Source of the DNA: CAYMJV01 sp964390545 | GTDB taxonomy: Bacteria > Desulfobacterota > BSN033 > UBA1163 | NCBI GenBank assembly: GCA_964390545.1 | Contig: CAYMJV010000004.1 | Coordinates: 1-64,000 of the forward strand | Direction of reading: 5' to 3' | DNA length: 64,000 bases | Shown here: positions 51,104 through 59,165 of the stretch, piece after piece | Numbering within the stretch: the first letter of the stretch is position 1 | Layout of the letters: every line of letters starts with the position of its first letter | Program-made: the position numbers and the translations under genes | The notes under the pieces: model-generated | Seen by the model: only the letters and a program-made list of their open reading frames with translations | Database searches by the model: none | What the model was told of the DNA's origin: nothing

Positions 51104-52096
51104 TCAACAACAATCTTTCCATCGAATGCAACGGCTGAAATGGTCTCCATTGACTTGAAAGAGAGGAGGTTCCTCCTTCTTGCAATCTTCAATCATCAGA
51201 TAACACCTCGGATGGAACTTGCAGCCTACAGGGAAGTCCATAGGGTTTGGGACCTGACCTGGAATAGTATCGAGCCTCTTTTTCCTTTCCGTCAGAGAAG
51301 GAATCGAATTCATGAGCCCCCTGGTGTAGGGATTGCGCATCTCTTCAAAGATAGCTTCAATGGGACCGTATTCAAAAATCCTTCCCGCATACATCACGGC
51401 TACCCGGTCGGCTATTTCTGAGACCACTCCAAGGTCATGGGTGATCAACATCACCGCCATTCCCATCTCCCTCTGGATCTCTTTAAGCAGGCGGAGGACC
51501 TGGGCCTGAGTCGTTACATCGAGTGCCGTGGTGGGTTCGTCGGCAATCAGGAGTTTCGGTTGACAGGAAAGGGCCATAGCGATCATTGCCCTCTGCCTCA
51601 TGCCTCCGCTTAGTTGATGAGGGTAGGCATCAATCCTCGTCTCAGGAGAGGGGATTTGGACCCGATCGAGCATCTCAATCGTCCTCTTTCTGGCCTCTGT
51701 CCTGTCGACACCCTGATGGAGCGTGATGGCCTCCATGATCTGATCTCCTATGGTAAAGACCGGATTGAGCGAGGTCATCGGTTCCTGGAAGATCATGGAG
51801 ATGTCATTCCCTCTCACCCGCTCCATCTCTTTTTCTTCCAATTGCAATAGGTTCCTTCCATCGAAGAGGATCTCGCCATTGACGATTCGACCGGGCGGAG
51901 TGGGAATGAGCTTCAGGATAGAGAGGCCGGTCACGCTCTTTCCGCACCCAGATTCACCCACAAGGCTGAGGATCTCTCCCGCATGAATTTCGAAGCTGAC
52001 ATTTTCAACAGCTCTGACCACTCCGTCTTCCGTGAAGAAATGGGTGGACAGAGACCGAACTTCAAGTAGGGGGGTTTTTTGTGAAGAGGAATTCAT
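51104..52096 (-). CDS. oppD: Oligopeptide ABC transporter ATP-binding protein, OppD type
   Basis: A 330-residue ATPase starting at MNSSSQK; the upstream 20 codons are repeat DNA. Walker A GESGCGKS, Q-loop FQEPMTSLNPV, signature LSGGMRQR, Walker B LLIADEPTTALD, switch His ITHDLG and the C-terminal CKFHPRC segment are present. It pairs with OppF. The stop codon sits at the edge of the CGCAATCC repeat word. Confidence 0.92.
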   Translation of the reverse strand: MNSSSQKTPLLEVRSLSTHFFTEDGVVRAVENVSFEIHAGEILSLVGESGCGKSVTGLSILKLIPTPPGRIVNGEILFDGRNLLQLEEKEMERVRGNDISMIFQEPMTSLNPVFTIGDQIMEAITLHQGVDRTEARKRTIEMLDRVQIPSPETRIDAYPHQLSGGMRQRAMIAMALSCQPKLLIADEPTTALDVTTQAQVLRLLKEIQREMGMAVMLITHDLGVVSEIADRVAVMYAGRIFEYGPIEAIFEEMRNPYTRGLMNSIPSLTERKKRLDTIPGQVPNPMDFPVGCKFHPRCYLMIEDCKKEEPPLFQVNGDHFSRCIRWKDCC

Positions 52097-52103
52097 TTTC
52101 GCT

Positions 52104-52346
52104 CCAAAGAATGTCAAATGACAAAATCCAAATGTCAAATAAATTCCAAAACCCAAATTTCAAAACCCCTCACCCCAACCCTCTCCCCTGAGAGACTGTG
52201 TCGTAATGTCATTCTGAGGCGTTAGCCGAAGAATCTCTGTTTTCTAACTTGTTGATTCTATGAGATTCTTCACTTCGTTCAGAATGACAAACATGGCATC
52301 TCCCTCATTACGACACAGTCTCTGAGGGGAGAGGATAAAGGTGAGG
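52104..52346. repeat. Three inverted repeats nested inside one another (oppC-oppD junction)
   Basis: An AAATTCCAAA-type arm (52104-52165) is followed by a nest. Outer pair: CCTCACC(52168-52174)/GGTGAGG(52340-52346) with CCTCTCCCCT(52180-52189)/AGGGGAGAGG(52325-52334). Middle pair: 18-base perfect arms at 52191-52208 and 52306-52323 (AGAGACTGTGTCGTAATG and its complement). Inner pair: GTCATTCTGA(52208-52217)/TCAGAATGAC(52279-52288) with GAAGAATCTC(52228-52237)/GAGATTCTTC(52262-52271). The layout suggests one repeat inserted into another, then a third into that. Confidence 0.75.
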
Positions 52347-52386
52347 AGGAAATTTGAACTTTGAGCTTTGACATTAATCTTATCCA

Positions 52387-53235
52387 TTATCTTCTTCCTC
52401 TTAGTCTCGGATCGAGGGCATCCCTCAACCCCTCCCCCAGCAGATTAAAGGAGAGAACGGTGACGAGAATGGCGAGCCCGGGAAAGATGGTCAACCACCA
52501 AGCATCGAAGATGTAAGTCCTCCCTTCGGTGAGGATGTTTCCCCAACTGGGAGCAGGGGGCTGAGCGCCAAATCCGAGGAAGCTCAGACCCGCTTCCACC
52601 AGAATGGCTGTGGCCACATCGAGGGTTGCGGTAACGAAGACAGGCGCGAGGGCATTCGGAAGAATGTGCCGGAAGATGATCCTGAGATCTCTCACACCAA
52701 GCGCCTGGGCCGCCTGAACAAAATCCCTCTCTCTCAAGGAGAGAAATTCTGCCCGGACGAATCTGGAAGTTCCCATCCAGGAGGTGATGCCAATGACGAA
52801 CATGACCTTCAAAAGGCTCGGGCCGAGAAGAGCGACGACGGTCAAAATGAGGAAGAAGGATGGAAAGCAGATCATGATATCGACGAAACGCATCAGAAGG
52901 GAGTCTACCCATCCACCGTAGTATCCTGCTAAGGCGCCCACGAGGATGCCGATGAGGATGGAAATGGCAACGGCGACGAATCCCACAGAAAGGGAGATCC
53001 GGGATCCGTAAAGCATCCGGCTGAAGACATCCCTCCCTAATTGATCGGTTCCTAAGACATGCTGAGAGGAGGGAGGTTGTAATTTGAGAGAGACCTCAGT
53101 CTTTCCGGGATCGTGGGGGGCCATCAAGGACGCAAAGCCCGCGATCAAAAAGGTGATCACGATGACGGCCAAACCTCCGACCGCTAATTTGTTTTTTTTG
53201 AAATATCGCCAGAAGGTTTTCTTTTGTGTGTCCAT
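52387..53235 (-). CDS. oppC: Oligopeptide ABC transporter permease, OppC type
   Basis: A 282-residue inner-membrane permease, with the first helix at about 16-38 after a lysine-rich N-terminus, then VLGTDQLGRDVFSRMLYGSRISL, the EAA loop around DFVQAAQALGVRDLRIIF and the terminal LGEGLRDALDPRLRG signature. It forms the channel with OppB. A 199-base repeat-filled gap separates it from oppB. Confidence 0.92.
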   Translation of the reverse strand: MDTQKKTFWRYFKKNKLAVGGLAVIVITFLIAGFASLMAPHDPGKTEVSLKLQPPSSQHVLGTDQLGRDVFSRMLYGSRISLSVGFVAVAISILIGILVGALAGYYGGWVDSLLMRFVDIMICFPSFFLILTVVALLGPSLLKVMFVIGITSWMGTSRFVRAEFLSLRERDFVQAAQALGVRDLRIIFRHILPNALAPVFVTATLDVATAILVEAGLSFLGFGAQPPAPSWGNILTEGRTYIFDAWWLTIFPGLAILVTVLSFNLLGEGLRDALDPRLRGRR

Positions 53236-53289
53236 AAATTATTTCAAAATCTCAGGGTAACCTTCTCAAAGCCATTTGATTTCTTAACT

Positions 53290-53425
53290 TCAAATTCCAA
53301 ATCCCAAATTACAAATCCCAAATAAATCCCAAACCCCAATTTCCAAATAACCAAAACAATTCTTTAGAGTTTTGGAATTGGTCAACTGGAATTTATTTGT
53401 TATTTGGTGCTTGGGATTTGTAATT
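53290..53425. repeat. AAATTCCAAAT-family inverted repeat (oppB-oppC junction)
   Basis: Left arm CAAATTCCAAATCCCAAATT and following (53291-53360), right arm TTTTGGAATTGG to GTGCTTGGGATTTG (53370-53420). The same family as at 50911. It fills most of the gap and would fold in the operon transcript. Confidence 0.7.
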
Positions 53426-53434
53426 TTCATTCAT

Positions 53435-54394
53435 TTATCCATATCTTATTCTGGGATCCGCCACTCCATAAAGGATGTCGGCTATAAAATTTCCAATCAG
53501 TGTGAGGACGGCCGAAATCGTAAGAATGGTCATCACCACAGGATAGTCCCTAGCAAGCACCGCCTGATAGGCGAGTCTTCCGATTCCGGGCCAGGCGAAA
53601 ACGGTCTCGATGATAATCGAGCCACCGATCAGGCTCGGGATGAGAAATCCGAAGATGGTGATGATCGGGAGAAGGGCATTCCGAAGGCCGTGTTTATAAT
53701 AGACCGTTTCCTCAGGAACGCCTTTGGCCTTGGCCGTCCGGATGTAATCCTGGCGAATCACCTCAAGCATGCTTGAGCGAGTGTATCTGGAAACGGCCGC
53801 AATGCCACCGATCGCCATAATGATCGATGGAAGCATGAGATGCCAGAAGCGATCCAGAATGATCTCGGTCGTTGTGAAGTCCTCGGTTACAAAGGATCTC
53901 ATCCCAAGAACCGGATAACCGAAGAGTTTCACCGTGCCGAGGATGAGAAGATAGGCGAGCCAGAATCCAGGGATGGAGATTCCGAGATAGGCTCCAAAAG
54001 TCCCGAGATGATCCAAGAGGCTATACTGTCGCTTGGCTGAAAAGACACCAAGGGGGATCGCCAGAGAAAAGATGATCAGGGTGGCCACGAGATTAAGGAG
54101 AAGTGTGTTCCAGATCCTTTCCCCGATCTTTTTCAGAACCGGCCTTCCATCCTTAAAAGAGTAAAGTTTTCCCGTGACCAGGCGCTGGATCCATAAGAAA
54201 TATTGCTGATAGAGGGGTTTATCTAGGTCATAATTCTTCTTCATCTGTTCGATGATCTTAGGGGAGACTTTTGGGTCCAGGGTAAGGGCTACCGGGCTTC
54301 CGGGTGCCTGGGTGATGATCACCCAGGAGATGATGCTGATCCCGATCAGGGTGATGAACATATAAAGGATACGCTTTAGAAGGTACTGAGCCAT
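53435..54394 (-). CDS. oppB: Oligopeptide ABC transporter permease, OppB type
   Basis: A 319-residue permease with six helices; the N-terminal QYLLKRILYMFITLIGISIISWVII is helix 1, APGSPVALTLDPKVS the loop typical of OppB/DppB, and DYIRTAKAKGVPEETVYYKHGLRNAL the EAA loop. It ends VADPRIRYG, as family members do. It lies between oppA and oppC. Confidence 0.93.
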   Translation of the reverse strand: MAQYLLKRILYMFITLIGISIISWVIITQAPGSPVALTLDPKVSPKIIEQMKKNYDLDKPLYQQYFLWIQRLVTGKLYSFKDGRPVLKKIGERIWNTLLLNLVATLIIFSLAIPLGVFSAKRQYSLLDHLGTFGAYLGISIPGFWLAYLLILGTVKLFGYPVLGMRSFVTEDFTTTEIILDRFWHLMLPSIIMAIGGIAAVSRYTRSSMLEVIRQDYIRTAKAKGVPEETVYYKHGLRNALLPIITIFGFLIPSLIGGSIIIETVFAWPGIGRLAYQAVLARDYPVVMTILTISAVLTLIGNFIADILYGVADPRIRYG

Positions 54395-54409
54395 CTTTCC
54401 AGAAACCTC

Positions 54410-54507
54410 AATGCAAATTGCAAATTGTAAAATGCAAAATGATAAGTGGACTAAAATTCATAAATTCAATCTGCATTTTTCAATGTTAATTTTGCAATGT
54501 TCAATGA
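54410..54507. repeat. ATGCAAATTGC inverted repeat (oppA-oppB junction)
   Basis: Left arm ATGCAAATTGCAAATTG followed by AAAATGCAAAATG (about 54411-54441), right arm CATTTTTCAATG and AATTTTGCAATG (about 54474-54500). A different repeat word set from the AAATTCC family but a similar architecture. Confidence 0.6.
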
Positions 54508-54516
54508 TGTTTGATC

Positions 54517-56151
54517 CTATCTCTGCAAAACAATCTCCCGTGGAACATACCATTTGATCAGGTCATACATCAAGCCAGCCTTTTCCATTTTTATTTCCTG
54601 AAGGGTTCCTTTACCAGACCCATCTCTTTCAGCCAAGGAAAATTTTCTTTGGAGGGTGGAGATGCCAAGGGGCACATAGAGAAAGGTGTAGGGCTGGTCC
54701 TCTGCCATCAATTCATGGATCCGCCAGTAGATTTGTTTCCTCCGGTCGATGTGGTATTCCTTTCTTCCTTCCTCCCAGAGCCGATCGATCTCCGGATTGC
54801 GGTAAGAGATAAAGTTGAACCCTTTCTCAATCTGGCTGGAATGCCAGATCTCATAGGCATCCGGATCCACCGAAAGGCTCCAGCCCAGGATGCAGGCATC
54901 AAAATGTTTCACATTGATAAAGTTGCTGAGAAAAACACTCCATTCATAGAGTTCGAAGGTCACATCGATCCCGAGTTCGCGGAGTTGCCTTTGGACTAGG
55001 ACCCCGACATCCCTCCGTGTCTCATTCCCGCTGTTCGTAATGAGCGTAAAACGAAAGGGCTTCCCTTCGCGGTCCAGAATCCCATCCCCATTCGTATCTT
55101 TCCATCCAGCCTCAGCCAGAAGCTGCCGGGCTTTTTGAGGATCGTAGGGAAGAGGTTTCACATTCGGGTTCGAATACCAGAGGTGGTTGGGAAAGGGTCC
55201 GCTTGCAACGGCTCCCAAACCATAGAGGACGTACTGAACGATCTCCTCACGGTTGATTGCATGAGTGAGGGCCTGTCGGACTTTCTTGTCCTGGAAGACG
55301 GCGTGCTTTTGATTGTATCCGATATAGGTATATCCAAGGCTCGGCTGGGAGTAGGCTTTCAGGAACGGGATCTGGCTTATTCGACGATACTGATGGGGAT
55401 AGATGCCCGAATAGTCGATTCCCTGGGTCAGGATTTCCATTTCGCTAAGAGAGGTCTCGGGTATGATGCGATAGATGATCCGATCTAAAAGAGGTCTTCC
55501 CTCGAAGTATTGAGCATTGGCTTCAACGACAATCTTTTCGTCCGTAACCCACTCTACAAATCGGAATGCTCCGGTTCCGATGGGCCTTCGGTTGAAGGCC
55601 GTGGTATTGATGTCCTGCTTCTCCAACAGGTGCTTTGGGATGATTCCAATGCCCCAGCTCTCCAGGCCCGGAGAGAAGGGCTGCCGGTAGGTCACCCGGA
55701 AGGCATGAGGATCGAGCACCTCAGCTTTCTTCACCAGATCATAACTGCTTCGGCGAACGGTATTGGTCTTCTCGTCCATGATCTTGTCATAAGTAAACTT
55801 CACATCATGAGCCGTGAATTCTTTTCCGTCATGCCAGCGGACTCCCTTTCGCAGGAAGAAGGTGATCTCAGGTTCCGGTCCTTCCTTGACTTTCCAGGAC
55901 TCTGCGAGCTCGCCCACCAAGTTCTGGAGGTTCCGGTCATATTTGATCAGACCGTTGAAGACGAAACCATTGATCTCGCTCGAGGCCGAATCCTGGGCCA
56001 GGATAGGATTGAGATAGGACGCATCCCCAATCGAACTGATAACCAACTGATTCACCTTCGGGGGAGGCCGGGAGCCGACAAAGACGATGTTGATTCCCAA
56101 GAGAATGAGAAAAAGAATTGGGGAGATGAATAGGAACGTCTTGACCTTCAA
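54517..56151 (-). CDS. oppA: Oligopeptide ABC transporter substrate-binding protein
   Basis: A family 5 binding protein of about 544 residues with an N-terminal hydrophobic anchor (FLFISPILFLILLGINIVFVG) and no lipobox. Landmarks: LVGELAESWKVKEGPE, TFFLRKGVRWHDGKEFTAHDV, RPIGTGAFRFVEWV and ILGWSLSVDPDAYEIWHSSQ. Both possible starts are TTG; the one at 56151 is chosen because the upstream TTG (56187) is inside a repeat and only 56151 has an AAAGGATC-type ribosome-binding site. First gene of oppABCDF. Confidence 0.88.
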   Translation of the reverse strand: MKVKTFLFISPILFLILLGINIVFVGSRPPPKVNQLVISSIGDASYLNPILAQDSASSEINGFVFNGLIKYDRNLQNLVGELAESWKVKEGPEPEITFFLRKGVRWHDGKEFTAHDVKFTYDKIMDEKTNTVRRSSYDLVKKAEVLDPHAFRVTYRQPFSPGLESWGIGIIPKHLLEKQDINTTAFNRRPIGTGAFRFVEWVTDEKIVVEANAQYFEGRPLLDRIIYRIIPETSLSEMEILTQGIDYSGIYPHQYRRISQIPFLKAYSQPSLGYTYIGYNQKHAVFQDKKVRQALTHAINREEIVQYVLYGLGAVASGPFPNHLWYSNPNVKPLPYDPQKARQLLAEAGWKDTNGDGILDREGKPFRFTLITNSGNETRRDVGVLVQRQLRELGIDVTFELYEWSVFLSNFINVKHFDACILGWSLSVDPDAYEIWHSSQIEKGFNFISYRNPEIDRLWEEGRKEYHIDRRKQIYWRIHELMAEDQPYTFLYVPLGISTLQRKFSLAERDGSGKGTLQEIKMEKAGLMYDLIKWYVPREIVLQR

Positions 56152-56171
56152 GAAAATGATCCTTTTGACAG

Positions 56172-56248
56172 TGAGATTCTGAACCAAGTTCAGGATGACA
56201 ATAACAGTTTTATTTTTCTGTCATCCCGAATTTATTTCGGGATCTTGA
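56172..56248. repeat. GAGATTCTGAAC/GTCATCCCGAA inverted repeat upstream of oppA
   Basis: AGATTCTGAACCAAGTTCAG and GATGACA (56174-56200) pair imperfectly with TGTCATCCCGAATTTATTTC and GGGATCT (56219-56245). It resembles the common dispersed GTCATCC/GGATGAC repeat. It ends at the oppA start region, so the natural promoter and leader of the operon must lie within or beyond it. Confidence 0.6.
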
Positions 56249-56395
56249 TTTTGGGTCAGCCTATTTTATTCGAATGACTTCTTTTATCCCCATTATACAC
56301 ATTTTCGATCGCAGAAGCATCAGAGTATCCAACAACTATCTTTTTTATTTCTAAATCCGCAATCCGCATTCTGCACTCCACATTCCGCATTGTTT

Positions 56396-57094
56396 CTATC
56401 GGCTTGTCACCAGAACCTTAAACCCCATCTGGGAGAGTTTTTCTGCAGTGCCTAAGGCTTCTTCTCTCGTTTCGAACTGTCCGACCCTGACCCGATGATA
56501 TTTCTGGGTAAGGGTCTCCATCGTGGTGACATGGACATTGTCAAAACTTTTTCGCAACTGCTCTGCCAGTCTCTGGGCATTGCCCTCGTCAGCGAAGGAA
56601 CCTACTTGAAGTGTAAATCGTTCAACCTGTTCAACGACCGGGCCGATGGCTTCCACCTTGACATAGGCGGTTCCCTTTTCATACATCCCAATGATCTGTG
56701 CAGCGGCATAAGAAAGGTCGATGATCCGATCTTTAACAAAAGGGCCCCGGTCGTTCACTTTCAACTCAACCGATTTACCGTTCTCTATATGGGTGACCAT
56801 CACCATGGTGCCTAGAGGAAAAGTATTGTGGGCACAAGTGAGTTGGTACATATCATAGACCTCACCGCTTGAAGTCGGTTTCCCATGGAAATCTTTCCCA
56901 TACCAAGACGCAATCCCATATTGAACGGCTTGAGCCGCCTCTTTCTTGACCATTTTCTGCTCCGAAGGAGGTATCCGCCTTTCCACAGAGACGAGGCGTT
57001 TGGACGCGCAGGCAAGTAAGATTGAGAGAGAGAAGATGAATAGAACAGTGAAACATGTAAAATTTTGAATCGAAAACTTAAAGTTCTTTTCCAT
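56396..57094 (-). CDS. rlpA: RlpA-family septal lipoprotein (DPBB + SPOR)
   Basis: A 232-residue lipoprotein: signal peptide with a lipobox at Cys29 (SILLACAS), a double-psi beta-barrel domain (about 57-150) with ASWYGKDFHGKPTSSGEVYDM, the HNTFPLGTMV block and VNDRGPFVKDRIIDLS, and a C-terminal SPOR domain (about 158-230) that binds denuded septal peptidoglycan. In Pseudomonas RlpA is a lytic transglycosylase. The ribosome-binding site (AGGGGG) lies in the repeat that also ends the upstream radical SAM gene. Confidence 0.92.
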   Translation of the reverse strand: MEKNFKFSIQNFTCFTVLFIFSLSILLACASKRLVSVERRIPPSEQKMVKKEAAQAVQYGIASWYGKDFHGKPTSSGEVYDMYQLTCAHNTFPLGTMVMVTHIENGKSVELKVNDRGPFVKDRIIDLSYAAAQIIGMYEKGTAYVKVEAIGPVVEQVERFTLQVGSFADEGNAQRLAEQLRKSFDNVHVTTMETLTQKYHRVRVGQFETREEALGTAEKLSQMGFKVLVTSR

Positions 57095-57097
57095 TCA

Positions 57098-58246
57098 TCA
57101 TCCCCCTACATCCCCCTTTATAAAAGGGGGAATGAGATATCCTCCCCTCCCTTTACTAAAGGGAGGCCGGGAGAGATTATAGCGGGTACCGCCAAAATAA
57201 TACAGATCCCTTCTACGGATGGAAACCCTTCCTCGCTGGTTTTGGAGGACAAGCATCCCCCTCGGGATATCTTCGCGAATTTGGATAGTAATCTCTTCCA
57301 GTTGAAATTGCTCTCTTAACTTAAGAATATTTCCATTTCGCTGGCCCCTCAGGTTCGAAACCTCTTTAGGATGGCAGAGGAAAAGGACATGGGATCCTCC
57401 TGAATTGTTGTGGAGAAGATGGTTGGCCATGTCAAAAGCGATTTCCGAATCGACAAGCTGATGAAGAGCAGGGTGATAGGGTCCTACGAGGAAATGCTCT
57501 TCCAAACCCTGAGTGGGCTGCAGACCAATTCGCGCCACCCGAATCCCGGATCTTTCCAATGTAAGCAATCCCTTTTTAAGCCAGCGAATCGTCTCTTCTA
57601 AAGAGAGAGGGACATATCCTCCGGCCTCCCATAGGATTTGAAGGGGAGCCCCTCTGAGAACCAGGGTGGGGTGAATTCTCAAGAAATTGGGTTTGAGGTC
57701 GATGACCCGATCGATGGTTTCAAGAAAAAGTTCGTAAGTATCTCCAGGAAGTCCGATCATCAACTGTAATCCAACCTCGAAGCCACATTGTTTTAATCGT
57801 GACGTGGCAGAAAGGATATCCGCTACAGAGTGGCCTCTCCGGGAAAGAGAGAGAACTTCATCGATCATCGATTGGGCTCCAATCTCAACTGTTTTCACGC
57901 CATATTCTTTGAGCAGGGAGAGTGCCCCTTCATCCAGAGCATCGGGGCGTGTCGAGATGCGAACGGAGTCGATCAAGCCCGAGGTGAGAAACGGCCGAAC
58001 CGCTTCCAGATAACGAATCTGGCCTTTCTTACCGATCGCCGTAAAACTTCCACCATAGAAAGCAATCTGTTTCTCTCTCGCCCCATTGGAGGGTAGTCCT
58101 TTCGTGGAATCCTCTATAAGCTTTTGAACGAAAAGAGGGGAAGGAACTTCTTCGGCTGTCACCCTTTGGTTGCAGAAGAGGCAGCGCTGACGGCAACCCA
58201 GATTGGGCAAAAAAATGGGAATAATGATTGGGGTCACATTTTTCAT
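57098..58246 (-). CDS. Radical SAM protein, Elp3-like family
   Basis: A 382-residue radical SAM protein with IPIFLPNLGCRQRCLFCNQ near the N-terminus, giving a CxxxCxxC cluster. FYGGSFTAIG, RISTRPDALD and TVEIGAQSMIDEVL follow, the blocks of the Elp3/HemN-like branch. The N-terminus lacks the Elp3 helix and no acetyltransferase domain follows, as in bacterial YhcC/Elp3-like proteins. The last 25 residues or so (PPFSKGRGG...PPFIKGDVGG) are encoded by a CCCTTT/AAAGGG repeat. Co-transcribed with rlpA (start 3 bases after its stop). Reaction unknown. Confidence 0.83.
   Translation of the reverse strand: MKNVTPIIIPIFLPNLGCRQRCLFCNQRVTAEEVPSPLFVQKLIEDSTKGLPSNGAREKQIAFYGGSFTAIGKKGQIRYLEAVRPFLTSGLIDSVRISTRPDALDEGALSLLKEYGVKTVEIGAQSMIDEVLSLSRRGHSVADILSATSRLKQCGFEVGLQLMIGLPGDTYELFLETIDRVIDLKPNFLRIHPTLVLRGAPLQILWEAGGYVPLSLEETIRWLKKGLLTLERSGIRVARIGLQPTQGLEEHFLVGPYHPALHQLVDSEIAFDMANHLLHNNSGGSHVLFLCHPKEVSNLRGQRNGNILKLREQFQLEEITIQIREDIPRGMLVLQNQRGRVSIRRRDLYYFGGTRYNLSRPPFSKGRGGYLIPPFIKGDVGG
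57101..57176. repeat. CCCCCTTTA/TAAAAGGGGG repeat pair
   Basis: Two related hairpins: CCCCCTTTA/TAAAAGGGGG (57112-57130) and CTCCCTTTACTAAAGGGAG (57148-57166). In the minus frame they give the recurring peptides PPFIKGDVGG and PPFSKGRGG familiar as repeat translations. It covers the last codons of the radical SAM gene and supplies the ribosome-binding site of rlpA. Confidence 0.7.
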
Positions 58247-58273
58247 GAGACGTTAGTATAATAGAAGCACCCT

Positions 58274-58470
58274 AAAATCCCAATAACCAAATCCCAAGCT
58301 CCAAATAAATTCCAATCACCTAATCAAAATGACCAATGATGGATTTCAAATCCCTCCAACCCCCTTTTCTAAAGGGGGGGCGAGGGGGGATTATTGATTT
58401 TCAGGCTTCGAGGGTGGCCATGCGGCCATGATTAATTTATTTGTTATCTGGTGCTTGGGATTTGGTGCTT
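58274..58470. repeat. AAATTCC-family repeat with a CCCTTT repeat inserted
   Basis: The left arm (58274-58340: CCCAATAACCAAATCCCAAGCTCC and on) and right arm (58430-58470: ATTTATTTGTTATCTGGTGC and on) belong to the family described at 50911. Between them lies CCCCCTTTTCTAAAGGGGGG (58360-58379), a member of the other family. The right arm encodes the last residues and stop codon of rnc. Confidence 0.65.
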
Positions 58471-59165
58471 ATTTCTTCCAGGGCTTTTTTTGCTGCTTCC
58501 TGTTCAGCTTCCTTTTTACTCTTTCCCCATCCGATCCCCTTCACCTCTCCTCCAACGGAGACGGAGGCCTGGAATCGTTTATCGTGGTCCGGCCCCTCCT
58601 CCTGCAAGACCTGATATTTGGGAGACCGTCCTTGGGTTCGTTGAGCCTGTTCTTGAAGGAGGCTTTTGTAATCATTAAAAAGAAGGGGTGGGATTTCAGC
58701 TTGAAGATAGGGTCCGAGGTGATGCTGGAGCACCTCCAAGGTTCGATCAAATCCTGAATCCGTATAGATCGCTCCAATCAGAGCTTCATAGGTGTTCGCT
58801 AAGATGGAAGATTTCTTCCTTCCACCATCGATGAGTTCGCTTTTTCCAAGAAGGAGATGATCTTCCAATCGAATTTCTTTGGAGAGATGTGCGAGCGAAC
58901 TCCGCTTCACGAGGTGGGCTCTCCGCATGGAGAGAATCCCTTCATGGGCTTCGGGAAAGGTTTTAAGGAGAAGGTGGCTTACAACGAGGTTGAGGACGGC
59001 ATCCCCCAGAAATTCTAAGACCTCATTCGATTCTTTTACCGGCGTGTTGGTCTGATGAATAAATGACTTATGAGTCAGCGCCTGGTCCAACCATTCGATC
59101 TGATCGAATTGATAACCCAGACGGGCCTCCAATTCTTTTAAAGAAGTGAACCTCTCTTCATCCAT
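58437..59165 (-). CDS. rnc: Ribonuclease III
   Basis: A 242-residue RNase III cutting double-stranded RNA (rRNA precursors, mRNA hairpins). The endonuclease domain has NEVLEFLGDAVLNLVVSHLL, the signature with catalytic Glu and Asp. GILSMRRAHLVKRSSL and ILANTYEALIGAIYTDSGF follow; a dsRNA-binding domain (about 160-228) has KYQVLQEEGPDHDKRF and GKSKKEAEQEAAKKAL. The final residues KSQAPDNK and the stop are encoded by the repeat. It starts within the end of mtaB (8-base overlap). Confidence 0.95.
   Translation of the reverse strand: MDEERFTSLKELEARLGYQFDQIEWLDQALTHKSFIHQTNTPVKESNEVLEFLGDAVLNLVVSHLLLKTFPEAHEGILSMRRAHLVKRSSLAHLSKEIRLEDHLLLGKSELIDGGRKKSSILANTYEALIGAIYTDSGFDRTLEVLQHHLGPYLQAEIPPLLFNDYKSLLQEQAQRTQGRSPKYQVLQEEGPDHDKRFQASVSVGGEVKGIGWGKSKKEAEQEAAKKALEEISTKSQAPDNK

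Noticed and set aside
50878..51192. 105-codon N-terminal extension of OppF
   Set aside because: Translates the AAATTCC-family repeat (peptides such as LGFGICDLEF) and part of oppD; the normal OppF start is at 50877.
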